64,000 nucleotides of DNA from assembly GCA_018830645.1 (NCBI GenBank), contig JAHJSA010000024.1, forward strand, positions 1 to 64,000. The letters are read 5' to 3'. Shown piece after piece: positions 16,794-24,518 of the stretch. Source of the stretch: Actinomycetota bacterium. GTDB lineage: Bacteria > Actinomycetota > Thermoleophilia > RBG-16-64-13. The notes beneath the pieces were generated by a model that was not told where the DNA came from, did no database searches, and saw only the letters and a list, made by a program, of their open reading frames with translations. Both the position numbers and the translations under genes were made by a program. Every line of letters starts with the position of its first letter. The stretch's first letter is position 1.

Positions 16794-17682
16794 CGGCCGA
16801 CTTCCTGATGCGCTCCAGCATACGTGCGTAGCTCGCAGTCAACTCCGGCACGCTCTCGTCACGATGAAGCAGGCCGGTCACGATGCGTCCTTCGAGCTCC
16901 TCGGGAGTCATGCCCTCGGCCTTCTTGCGGGAAATCGCTTTCTCCTTCAGGTTCTCGAGCATCTGCACCGGCCCCTTGGGCGGGTTGCGTTTGCCGTATT
17001 CGGTGGGGCACTGGGTCACAGCCTCGATGAAGGAGAAGCCGGGGTGCGTGATCCCGTCGCGTATCAGCTTCTGCAGCTGCCGTACGCCGTAGGATGTGCC
17101 GCGGGCGACGTAGGTCGCCCCGGCGGCCTCGGCGAGGCGGCACAGATCGAACGACGGCTCATCGAACCCGAACGGGGCGGTGGTGGCATAGCCGCCCATG
17201 CCGGTCTGAGGCGAGGCCTGGCCGCCGGTCATGCCGTAGGTGTTGTTGTTGAACAAGATCGTGGTGATGTCCAAGTTTCGGCGGCACGCGTGGATGAGAT
17301 GGTTGCCGCCGATCGCCGCGCCGTCGCCGTCACCCGTGAGCACGATCACCGTGAACTCCGGGTGCGCCATCTTGATACCGGTGGCAAAGGCCAACGCGCG
17401 GCCGTGGATGGAATGCACGGTGCCAAAATCCAGATACCCTACGGCACGGCTCGAACAGCCGATGCCCGCCACCACGACGGTGCGGTCCTTCTCGAGACCC
17501 AACTCGAGGGCGGCACGCAGGAACGCCGCGGTCACCGTGCCGAGGCCGCAGCCCGGGCACCAGATGTGAGGGAAGCGATCGGTGTGCAGGTAGTGATCAA
17601 TCGTCCTCGGCTCGGCCACGCTGGGCTCCTGCTCGGCCACGCTGGACTCCCCTTCGGCCACGCTGGGCTCCTGCTCGGCCAC
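16786..17682 (-). CDS. korB: 2-oxoacid:ferredoxin oxidoreductase, beta (thiamine diphosphate) subunit
   Basis: A 298-residue subunit with the cysteine motif IWCPGCGLGTV and the thiamine-diphosphate motif LTGDGDGAAIGG followed by ILFNNNTYGMTGGQ. The most upstream usable start is GTG 17682, three bases after the alpha-subunit stop. The first 22 residues are a low-complexity heptad repeat (VAEQEPS, VAEGESS, VAEQEPS) encoded by three 21-base direct repeats. Each repeat has its own GTG preceded by a GGAG-like ribosome binding site, so translation may start at several points. Homology to the family begins only after the repeats, at TIDHYLHTDRFPHIWCPG. Confidence 0.93.
   Translation of the reverse strand: MAEQEPSVAEGESSVAEQEPSVAEPRTIDHYLHTDRFPHIWCPGCGLGTVTAAFLRAALELGLEKDRTVVVAGIGCSSRAVGYLDFGTVHSIHGRALAFATGIKMAHPEFTVIVLTGDGDGAAIGGNHLIHACRRNLDITTILFNNNTYGMTGGQASPQTGMGGYATTAPFGFDEPSFDLCRLAEAAGATYVARGTSYGVRQLQKLIRDGITHPGFSFIEAVTQCPTEYGKRNPPKGPVQMLENLKEKAISRKKAEGMTPEELEGRIVTGLLHRDESVPELTASYARMLERIRKSADE
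17620..17682 (-). repeat. Three tandem 21-base repeats over the korB start
   Basis: The units run 17682-17662, 17661-17641 and 17640-17620; units 1 and 3 are identical and unit 2 differs at a few bases. Each begins with GTG and ends in CAGGAGCCCAGC or GGGGAGTCCAGC, so a Shine-Dalgarno-like GGAG sits 6 bases before the next GTG. A fourth partial unit (GTGGCCGAGCCG) follows. Repeat-number change would preserve the frame. Confidence 0.9.
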
Positions 17683-17684
17683 GA

Positions 17685-18863
17685 TCAGGCGCTCTCGTAC
17701 TTGCCGACCAGCTCGGCGAGCCGGTCTACGATGTCGCGGGGCGTGATCAGATTGCCGTCGATGCGACCCATGCTGACGACGGTGGTCCAGTTCTCGGCGA
17801 GGCGGCGCACCTCGCGGGCGTATTGGCCGAGGTTCAGCTCGGGTATCAGGATGAACTCCACCCGCCGCGCCAACTCCTGGATTATCTCGACGGGCAGCGG
17901 GAACAGGGTGTAGAGGTGAAGCACCTCGACGGGGATGCCCTCCTGCTCCGCCAGCTTCAGCGCCGCCCGGGCGCTCCGGGCGCACGATCCGTAGGCCACC
18001 ACCGCCACCCTGCCCTTCCCCACGTTCTTCACGTCGTAGAGGCAGAGTTCGCCGCGGTGGTGCACCACCTTGTCGTGCAGTTCGCGCAGGAACTGCTCGC
18101 TCTTCTTGGGGTCGTTGGTGGGAAAGCCCGTCTCGTCGTGTATCAAGCCGGTCACGTGCGGGTGAATGAGAGTGCCCAACTCGTGCGGCGGGTGAACCTC
18201 TCGCACCATCTCGGGGTGGATGTACGTCTCGGTGAAGTCGAAGTCACCCGAGGTGAGGCGGTAACGCCCCGCGATCTCGGGCGAGAAGCTCTCGCGCATG
18301 TGGCCCACGATCTCGTCGGCCAGCACGATCACGGGCATCCTGAAGCGCTGAGCGAACCGCACCGCCGCGATGGTCAGACGATACATGTCGGCCACGTTGG
18401 AGGCTGCCAGCACGATGGCCGGATGGTCGCCGTGCGTGCCCCAGCGCGCCTGCATCACGTCACCCTGAGACGGCGTGGTGGGTCGGCCGGTGGAGGGGCC
18501 CATTCTCATCACGTTCACGATGACGGTGGGCGCCTCGGCCATGATGGCGTAGCCGATAGCCTCCTGCATCAGAGAGAAGCCCGGGCCCGACGTCGCCGTC
18601 ATCGAGATCTCGCCGGTGAGCGACGCGCCGATGCACGCGCAGATCGAGGCGATCTCGTCCTCCATCTGCATGAACACGCCGCCCACAGCCGGCAACTCGC
18701 GCGCCATCACCTCCATGATCTCCGAGCTCGGGGTGATGGGATAGCCGGCGAAGAAGCGCACACCGGCGTCGAGAGCACCGAGCGCGCACGCCCGGTTGCC
18801 CTGAACCAGGAGGCTGTCCTGGTCGATGGTCTCCCGCATGAGGTGCGTGTACCAGAGTTCCAT
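17685..18863 (-). CDS. korA: 2-oxoacid:ferredoxin oxidoreductase, alpha subunit
   Basis: A 392-residue alpha subunit with the signature FFAGYPITPSSEIMEVMA near residue 40, the GMP-rich pyrimidine domain (SMTATSGPGFSLMQEAIGYA) and the C-terminal transketolase-like domain (VAVVAYGSCARSARAAL). It begins 3 bases after the ferredoxin-subunit stop. The gamma domain is not fused, matching four-subunit enzymes. Together with the beta subunit it forms the catalytic core in the cytoplasm. An alternative start at the ninth codon (MRETIDQDS) is possible. Confidence 0.94.
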   Translation of the reverse strand: MELWYTHLMRETIDQDSLLVQGNRACALGALDAGVRFFAGYPITPSSEIMEVMARELPAVGGVFMQMEDEIASICACIGASLTGEISMTATSGPGFSLMQEAIGYAIMAEAPTVIVNVMRMGPSTGRPTTPSQGDVMQARWGTHGDHPAIVLAASNVADMYRLTIAAVRFAQRFRMPVIVLADEIVGHMRESFSPEIAGRYRLTSGDFDFTETYIHPEMVREVHPPHELGTLIHPHVTGLIHDETGFPTNDPKKSEQFLRELHDKVVHHRGELCLYDVKNVGKGRVAVVAYGSCARSARAALKLAEQEGIPVEVLHLYTLFPLPVEIIQELARRVEFILIPELNLGQYAREVRRLAENWTTVVSMGRIDGNLITPRDIVDRLAELVGKYESA

Positions 18864-18866
18864 CGC

Positions 18867-19085
18867 TCAGGCCTTGGCCATGGTCACCGCGAAATCCGGG
18901 CAGATGAACTCGCACGATCGGCACGAGGTGCACTTGTCGGGCTCGAGGAGGATGGGAACCTCCGACGCGGGCACCTCGATGGAAGCGACGGGACACACGC
19001 ACGCGCAGAGTCCGCAGTTCTTGCACCGCGCGGAGTCGAAGCGGGGAGTCGACCGCACTCGCTGCTTCGACGGTGTCGATTTCAC
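18867..19085 (-). CDS. korD: 2-oxoacid:ferredoxin oxidoreductase, ferredoxin (delta) subunit
   Basis: A 72-residue two-cluster ferredoxin with CKNCGLCACVCP and CTSCRSCEFICP. GTG 19085 is chosen because GTGGAG precedes it by six bases; a longer frame exists but extends into what looks like regulatory DNA. It is the first gene of the korDABC operon and passes electrons from the thiamine site to free ferredoxin. The regulator gene upstream is divergently transcribed, so the operon promoter should lie in the 342 bases between them. Confidence 0.9.
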   Translation of the reverse strand: MKSTPSKQRVRSTPRFDSARCKNCGLCACVCPVASIEVPASEVPILLEPDKCTSCRSCEFICPDFAVTMAKA

Positions 19086-19427
19086 GATGTCTCCACTTTC
19101 GACTCGATGGGCGCGCCCTCGATCACTCGAGACCAGAGAGCATTGCAGTCCCAAATGCATTGCATTCCCAGTTGCGCAGTCTGCTCCTCCTCGAGCAGCG
19201 CGTCAATGGCGGTCTCTGGCCATTCCAGCATATAAGACGGATTCGACCCGAGACGCGTGGAAACCTGCCAGCTGCTGTGCGGTTTTTCGGAGCGCAGCCG
19301 CGACCCCATCCCGAATGTTGGACTCGCACTCCGCCCATACCTGGAGTAGAGTGTCGTACTTCGATCAGGTCCCGAGCAAGTCGCCGCGGCCGATCGAACC
19401 GGCATCCGCATCCCGATCGGAGCCCTC
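19086..19427. promoter_or_regulatory. Divergent control region between korD and an IclR-type regulator
   Basis: This 342-base stretch separates two divergent start codons and is less GC-rich than its flanks. Two direct repeats, GCATTGCAGTCCCA at 19140-19153 and GCATTGCATTCCCA at 19157-19170, are spaced 17 bases start to start and would place a regulator dimer or tandem dimers just upstream of korD. An open frame across the region has no family resemblance. Binding by the adjacent regulator is inference. Confidence 0.5.
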
Positions 19428-20333
19428 ATGCGCACCGAGAACGATCCTCCCGCACGTTCGGCGGAACGCACCATGAAGGTGCTCGAGTTCCTGGCGCGAC
19501 GCACCTACCCCACCCCGACCATGGTGATAGCCCAGGAGTGCGATATCCCCAAGTCGAGCCTGCACAACCTGCTCAACACCATGCGCGGACGCCGGTTCGT
19601 CACGTACCACAGCGATTCGCGGGGTTGGAGTCTCGGTTCGCGCCTGTTCGAGATAGCGGGAGACGCGCCGTTGCTCACGCACGCACTCGCCGTCTTTCGG
19701 GCCTTCGGACAGGGCACGCAGATGTTGGACGCCGGCGAGGTGGCGCGCCTCAGCGAACTTCCCCCGATGGTGGTGACCAGGCTGCTCCCGGTGCTGGAGC
19801 AGAACGACCTTCTGGCCAAGACGCCGGGAGGGCGATACCGACTGGGGTCGCAGTTGGTCGCACTGGCTTCACGGGTCAGCGATCTTGATCAGCTCCGCAT
19901 CGTCACCAGGCCGATCCTCACGCGCCTTCGAGACGCTACGCGGGAGACCGCGAACCTCGTGGTGCTCGAGAGCGATCACGCCGTGTACATCGACCAAGTC
20001 GAGAGCCGGCACGCCCTGCGCCACGCCGGCTGGGTGGGCAGGCAGATCCCGCTGGGCAACACCGCGAGCGGCGCCGCGCTCGGCGGTGATCCCAGCGTAC
20101 AGGTGGTTCGGGATTCGGTCGAACCCGGGGTCACCGCAGTCGCATGCCGCATCCCCAGGATGGAGCACCCCCCCGCCGTGCTCAGCGTGACCGGTCCTAA
20201 CTTCCGGCTCGAAGGCGCGGAACTGGCCCGCGCGTGCGCGGCAGTGGAAGCGGCGGCCCAGACGGCAGGGCACGCACTCTCGGCGAATCAGGACGCGAAG
20301 GACACCGCCCGCAGGGTCGTTCGAGGCCAGTAG
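19428..20333 (+). CDS. IclR-family-like transcriptional regulator with two winged-helix domains
   Basis: A 301-residue protein. Residues about 10-75 form an IclR-type winged helix (AERTMKVLEFLARRTYPTPT, then IPKSSLHNLLNTMRGRRFV). Residues about 85-150 repeat the same fold (AVFRAFGQGTQMLDAGEVAR, then MVVTRLLPVLEQNDLLAKT), both ending in the Y/WxLGS.L wing motif. The remaining C-terminal effector domain is about 145 residues, a little shorter than usual. It faces away from the korDABC operon and probably controls it and/or itself. Its last 46 bases overlap the 3' end of the convergent binding-protein gene, a possible source of transcriptional interference. Confidence 0.85.
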   Translation: MRTENDPPARSAERTMKVLEFLARRTYPTPTMVIAQECDIPKSSLHNLLNTMRGRRFVTYHSDSRGWSLGSRLFEIAGDAPLLTHALAVFRAFGQGTQMLDAGEVARLSELPPMVVTRLLPVLEQNDLLAKTPGGRYRLGSQLVALASRVSDLDQLRIVTRPILTRLRDATRETANLVVLESDHAVYIDQVESRHALRHAGWVGRQIPLGNTASGAALGGDPSVQVVRDSVEPGVTAVACRIPRMEHPPAVLSVTGPNFRLEGAELARACAAVEAAAQTAGHALSANQDAKDTARRVVRGQ

Positions 20334-21889
20334 GGAGCAAGCTCGAGGCCCTGCACACGCCTGTCGAGCCCGACCGCGGTGGTCATGAAGAACGGCACCA
20401 CCACCGGCCCGCGCTCCCGGAGGATCCGCTCGACCGCGAGATACAGCTCGCGGCGCCGGGCCTCATCCCCCTCGACCGCCAAGTCGGCCAGCACGGTTCG
20501 GAACTCCTCGTCGTCCCACCAGGTGCCACTCATGGGAGCCACGGGACTGTAGACAGAGCGCAGGTACGCGCGGGGCGAGACCTCGGTGGACCAGCGGGTC
20601 ACCCAGAACTCGGCCGAGAGCCAGGACGCATCGCCGTCGCTCTGATACGGACCGGAGGCCACGCTCTTCACTTCGAGCAGGACGCCGATCTCGGCCATCT
20701 GCCTCGTCCACTCCTCAGCGACAAGCAACGCCTCGGGCTCGTCCTCCACGAGCAACTCACCGCTCAGGCCTGACGGAAAACCCGCTTCAACCAGCAGGCC
20801 GGTCGCCGCGGCGGGATCGAAGGGGGGATCCACATCACTCCGCATGTCGTCGTAGAGGGGGCCGAACGGGGTATCGGCGCCGGGTACCGCGAGTCCGGGG
20901 CGCGCCGCCCGTATGAGGGCTTCGCGATCGGTGGCGAGCTTCAGAGCCTGGCGCACGCGCACGTCGGCCCCCAGGTGCCCCGCGTCCGACTGCACGTGTA
21001 TCGCGAAATGATCGTTCGATGGGCGCTCCGCTGCAAAGAGTCCAGGCGAGGCCCGCACCTGCGTCACCTCCTTCGCCGTCAACCCTCCCACGAAGCCCAC
21101 TCGACCGCTCAAGAGTTCCCCCAGGCGTGTTCCGGAGTCCCGCGAGAAGACAAGATCCACGCCATCCAGATACGGGAGGCGACGCCCCGCGGCGTCGCGT
21201 CGCCAGTAGTCGACATGGCGCTTGAGCACCGCGCCCTGCGCCGGCACGTACGACCAGAGCGCGAACGGCCCGGTGCCCACCCACTCGTGCACCGGATCGG
21301 AGACTTTCTCCGAGAGCACGGCCGCAGGGTCGGAAGCCAAGAGCGCGGGGAACTCCGGATCGGGGTGCAACAGTACGAACTTCACCTGAGCGGGATCGAG
21401 GGCCGTGACGCTCTCGATGTTGTCGAACCCCGAGAGCGCCGGAGCCGACTTGGCAAGGTCTCGTAGCCTCTCGAAGGTGTGCACCACGTCGTTCGCGTCG
21501 AACTCCTCGCCGTCATGGAAGAGCACGTCGCTGCGCAGCTCGAACGTCCACGCGGTCGCCCCCGAGTGCTCCCAGCTCAAGGCCAAGCCCGGCACGAGTC
21601 CGCCCGAGGCCTCCTGCTCCACGAGCCGCTCGTACACCTGCCGCGCCAGGAACACGTCGCCGGTCGAAGCGAGCCATGCGGGGTCGAGGTCCTTGAAGGG
21701 CTCGATGGCCACCGCCAGTACCGCCCCAGGCACCGGCGCGGCGCCGGAAGCAGTGGTGACGGTGTTGTTGCCGTCCTGTGAAGGCGCGGTGGTCGAGGTG
21801 GCCGTCTCGGAAGCGCAGCCGAGAGCGAGGGGCCCGAGTGAGAGCACGAGCGCCACGAAGACCAGAAGGCGATGGAGAGAGTGCCGCAC
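20288..21889 (-). CDS. ABC transporter substrate-binding lipoprotein, family 5, second copy
   Basis: About 533 residues. GTG 21889 gives a clean lipoprotein signal (VRHSLHRLLVFVALVLSLGP followed by lipobox LALGC) and has AGAAAGGG upstream. The mature part shows the SBP_bac_5 pattern (AWTFELRSDVLFHDGEEFDA) and is a diverged relative of the binding protein at 7903-9531. No permease or ATPase is adjacent, so it is an orphan that may load the importer at 3.6-7.7 kb. It ends inside the 3' end of the convergent regulator gene. Confidence 0.88.
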   Translation of the reverse strand: MRHSLHRLLVFVALVLSLGPLALGCASETATSTTAPSQDGNNTVTTASGAAPVPGAVLAVAIEPFKDLDPAWLASTGDVFLARQVYERLVEQEASGGLVPGLALSWEHSGATAWTFELRSDVLFHDGEEFDANDVVHTFERLRDLAKSAPALSGFDNIESVTALDPAQVKFVLLHPDPEFPALLASDPAAVLSEKVSDPVHEWVGTGPFALWSYVPAQGAVLKRHVDYWRRDAAGRRLPYLDGVDLVFSRDSGTRLGELLSGRVGFVGGLTAKEVTQVRASPGLFAAERPSNDHFAIHVQSDAGHLGADVRVRQALKLATDREALIRAARPGLAVPGADTPFGPLYDDMRSDVDPPFDPAAATGLLVEAGFPSGLSGELLVEDEPEALLVAEEWTRQMAEIGVLLEVKSVASGPYQSDGDASWLSAEFWVTRWSTEVSPRAYLRSVYSPVAPMSGTWWDDEEFRTVLADLAVEGDEARRRELYLAVERILRERGPVVVPFFMTTAVGLDRRVQGLELAPYWPRTTLRAVSFAS

Positions 21890-21922
21890 ACAGCCCTTTC
21901 TCTGTGACTTCGGCCTTCGCGG

Positions 21923-21961
21923 CCGGGGGTCCGGTAGCCTAGCCACAGTCCGGACCCCCGG
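21923..21961 (-). terminator. Perfect 12-bp inverted repeat between dehydrogenase and binding-protein genes
   Basis: CCGGGGGTCCGG and its complement CCGGACCCCCGG flank a 15-base loop. It lies 76 bases past the end of the saccharopine dehydrogenase-like gene and 34 bases before the binding-protein start, on a shared strand. It lacks a T-run, so it may be a terminator of the upstream unit, an attenuator or an operator. Confidence 0.55.
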
Positions 21962-22036
21962 CACACTACTCGACCGCGCGGAACCTTGTCAAGCTACGGG
22001 CACCGCTCGACAGTCCGCTCGCCCGGGCCCGAGAGA

Positions 22037-23260
22037 TCAGAGTCGATCCGTGAGATCCGCTATCTGCATGACGATGCCGTGGGCCTTGAAGGCCTCCACG
22101 ATCGGCTCGGGATCGAAGCTCTCGCACGGGTAGCACCCGGTAGCAGCCGAACCCCCCACCGTGAGCTCGCCACGGGCGAACAGCCCGGCCATGGCAGCCG
22201 GGGGGCGCCCGGTCTGGTACGCGACGGCGCTGGCTCCGAGCTCCTCGCGACACGCCTCGTAGGAGTTCGCCACGTAGTAGAAGAGCTTCTGCTCCTTCCC
22301 CTGGTGACGGCCCGCGACGAGGGTACCGATGACCCCCCATCCCACTGCCTCGCCCTCGACTTCAGCCGGGTCGGGCATGAGAGCCACCACGACATCGCGC
22401 GGTATGACCATCTGGCCCTTGACGTTGATGGGGAAGGGGTTGTTGAGCCCCAGTTTTCCGAGCACCAAGAGGATATCGATGAACTCCTGGTCGAGCTGGT
22501 ATTTGAACTCGCAGCGCTTCAGACCCTTCTCCTGGATACCGGGCAGATACAGGGGGATGGTCTTGGCTTCCTCGTGATCGACAGTGTAGACGGTCTGGGG
22601 GCCCAGAGGCTCGGGGAACGGGAACACCTCGGCCTCACCGAAGACACCCAACCGCTTGTGCTCGCCGTCTTCCCACACCATGGCCGGCATCAGGCACTCT
22701 TCGATCGCGATGGACGGGCTCCAGAGCGTGTAGAAACGGTCCTCCATGCCGGGCACGACGCCGCTGTCGCCGTCGCGCACACCGATGTGCCACACCTCCT
22801 CCATACGGTCGGCCCCGTAGCGCGCGAAGACGTTGGTCACGCCCGGATCCATGCCCATGCCCAGGATGCCGAGCAAACCACGGTCTTTGAACTGCTGGCT
22901 CCAGCCCAGGAACTCGAAACTGTCAGGCGTGCCGGTGGCGTACCGAGGGCCACCCTGAGCCAGATCCATGTAGTTCGCCCGCGAACGCAGACAGGCCTGC
23001 ATGACGTTCACGTTGAACTTCGGCTCCAGGGCGTTGATGACGAGATCCACATCCGCGAAGGCGGCCTCGAGGGCGGCAGGGTCGCCGGCGTCGATCTGCG
23101 CGTAGACAACGTGGTCGGGCTCGCCGATCCGCGTCTTCACCCTGTCGATCGCCTTCTGGCTGAAGTCGGCCAGGGTCACCTTCTCGAAATCGCCGCTCGC
23201 CACGAGATCTTGCGACGTGACGAAACCGATGGCTCCCAACCCTAGAAGATACGCGTGCAT
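22037..23260 (-). CDS. Saccharopine dehydrogenase-like NAD(P)-binding oxidoreductase
   Basis: A 407-residue protein opening with MHAYLLGLGAIGFVTSQDLV, a Rossmann GxGxxG motif, then VTLADFSQKAIDRVKTRIGE typical of the saccharopine dehydrogenase NADP-binding domain; the later part matches the saccharopine dehydrogenase C-terminal domain pattern. Members act on lysine, carboxynorspermidine or related amino acids, so the exact reaction is open. The start has AGGAGGG upstream that overlaps the stop of the Lrp-family regulator gene 15 bases before it. The coupling suggests amino-acid-responsive control of this enzyme. Confidence 0.82.
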   Translation of the reverse strand: MHAYLLGLGAIGFVTSQDLVASGDFEKVTLADFSQKAIDRVKTRIGEPDHVVYAQIDAGDPAALEAAFADVDLVINALEPKFNVNVMQACLRSRANYMDLAQGGPRYATGTPDSFEFLGWSQQFKDRGLLGILGMGMDPGVTNVFARYGADRMEEVWHIGVRDGDSGVVPGMEDRFYTLWSPSIAIEECLMPAMVWEDGEHKRLGVFGEAEVFPFPEPLGPQTVYTVDHEEAKTIPLYLPGIQEKGLKRCEFKYQLDQEFIDILLVLGKLGLNNPFPINVKGQMVIPRDVVVALMPDPAEVEGEAVGWGVIGTLVAGRHQGKEQKLFYYVANSYEACREELGASAVAYQTGRPPAAMAGLFARGELTVGGSAATGCYPCESFDPEPIVEAFKAHGIVMQIADLTDRL

Positions 23261-23275
23261 GTGATGCTCTCCCTC

Positions 23276-23716
23276 CTAATAGTACGTCTCCTTGACGATG
23301 CGCAGGTTCGTGAACACTTCGGAGTCTCTGACGCCGTCGATGGTTCCAAGACGGTGGGAAAGGAAGTCGAGCAGATGTGCATGATCGCGGAAGCGGGCCT
23401 CGAGCAGCAGGTCGAACGAACCAGCGAGCACCGCCAGATACACAACCTCGTCGTACTCCGAGATCTCCGCGGCGATCTGCTCGACACGTGCCATGTCCAC
23501 CTTCGCTCCGATCATCACCATGAGCGATCCACCAGTGAGCAGGGGGTTCGTGATGGCGACGATGCGAACCACTCCAGCCTTCTGCAGACGCTGGAACCGC
23601 AGACGGACCATCCCCGCCGACACGTTGAGGCGCCGAGCCATCTCGGCGAAAGACATGCGGGGGTCTTCGCTCAGTAGCTCAAGCACGCGCTCATCGGCCT
23701 CATCCAGCTCGAGCAT
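23276..23716 (-). CDS. Lrp/AsnC family transcriptional regulator
   Basis: About 146 residues: an AsnC-type helix-turn-helix (LDEADERVLELLSEDPRMSF, MARRLNVSAGMVRLRFQRLQ) followed by the ligand-binding RAM domain (GAKVDMARVEQIAAEISEYD and LLLEARFRDHAHLLDFL). ATG 23716 follows GGAAGGG; ATG 23734 with GGAG is an alternative. It is co-transcribed with the saccharopine dehydrogenase-like gene downstream and probably senses an amino acid. The 287 bases upstream (23717-24003) contain no recognised gene and presumably its promoter. Confidence 0.88.
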   Translation of the reverse strand: MLELDEADERVLELLSEDPRMSFAEMARRLNVSAGMVRLRFQRLQKAGVVRIVAITNPLLTGGSLMVMIGAKVDMARVEQIAAEISEYDEVVYLAVLAGSFDLLLEARFRDHAHLLDFLSHRLGTIDGVRDSEVFTNLRIVKETYY

Positions 23717-24003
23717 CGGCCCTTCCGCACACATCCATCGGCTCCCAGTGTCGATCTGCGCCGAACGCGTTTCGTGCCTTACTCCCCGGAGACTATGCGC
23801 TTTCGTGATGGATGTCAACATCTGGTTGTCGCTTACGCAGTCTAGTAGAGTAACTGATGAGTTTTCGGCATAGGATTCGACCATGCGCAAACGGATCGCC
23901 TCACATGGCTGTGCGTGGAGAGGCCGTCCGAGAGAGATCGGGCGCCCCGTCCGCTCGGACGGGGCGCCCAGAAGAAATGACCCTGACTTCGACGCCTAGC
24001 GCG

Positions 24004-24507
24004 TCATTCCACCACGGCCAGCTTGTGCCCCGGTTGCACCACCTGGCCGGCGACCGCGGTCACCTCGACCACATGACCGTCGATGGGCGAGCGCAACTGG
24101 TTCTCCATCTTCATGGCTTCGAGCACGAGCAACGTGTCTCCCGCCTTCACCTCGTCGCCCACGCTGGCCAACACCCGCACCACCCGCCCGGGCATGGGAG
24201 CCTGCACCACTTGGCGGCCCACGAGCATCTTGCTGCCGCTTCCCAAGGCGGCTCGCACGCGGTGGTTTCGGGCCGTGACCTCATAGTGCTCACCGTTGAT
24301 GAGAAGCATGTACTCGTGGCCCTCGCGCGAGAAGTGCACCTCGTAGCAGCGGCCTTCAACGATCATCGACAGCACGCCGTCCTCGAACATCCGCGCGTCA
24401 ACTTCGGCCGAGGCGCCGTCGATGCTCACCTCGTAGAGACCTTCGCTCTGGCGCACCACTTCGGCCTTGTGCTGATCGGATCCTTGATTCAGTACGTATT
24501 TGGGCAT
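24004..24507 (-). CDS. Biotin carboxyl carrier protein of an acyl-CoA carboxylase
   Basis: A 167-residue biotinyl protein. The biotin-attachment motif LLVLEAMKMENQLRSP lies near residue 133 in a C-terminal lipoyl/biotinyl domain (VQAPMPGRVVRVLASVGDEV). The N-terminal half resembles the linker domain of propionyl/methylcrotonyl-CoA carboxylase alpha chains, here split into its own gene. The ATG at 24507 follows GAGGAG. It comes last in the operon carboxyltransferase, biotin carboxylase, carrier. Confidence 0.92.
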   Translation of the reverse strand: MPKYVLNQGSDQHKAEVVRQSEGLYEVSIDGASAEVDARMFEDGVLSMIVEGRCYEVHFSREGHEYMLLINGEHYEVTARNHRVRAALGSGSKMLVGRQVVQAPMPGRVVRVLASVGDEVKAGDTLLVLEAMKMENQLRSPIDGHVVEVTAVAGQVVQPGHKLAVVE

Positions 24508-24518
24508 CGTGCAGCTCC

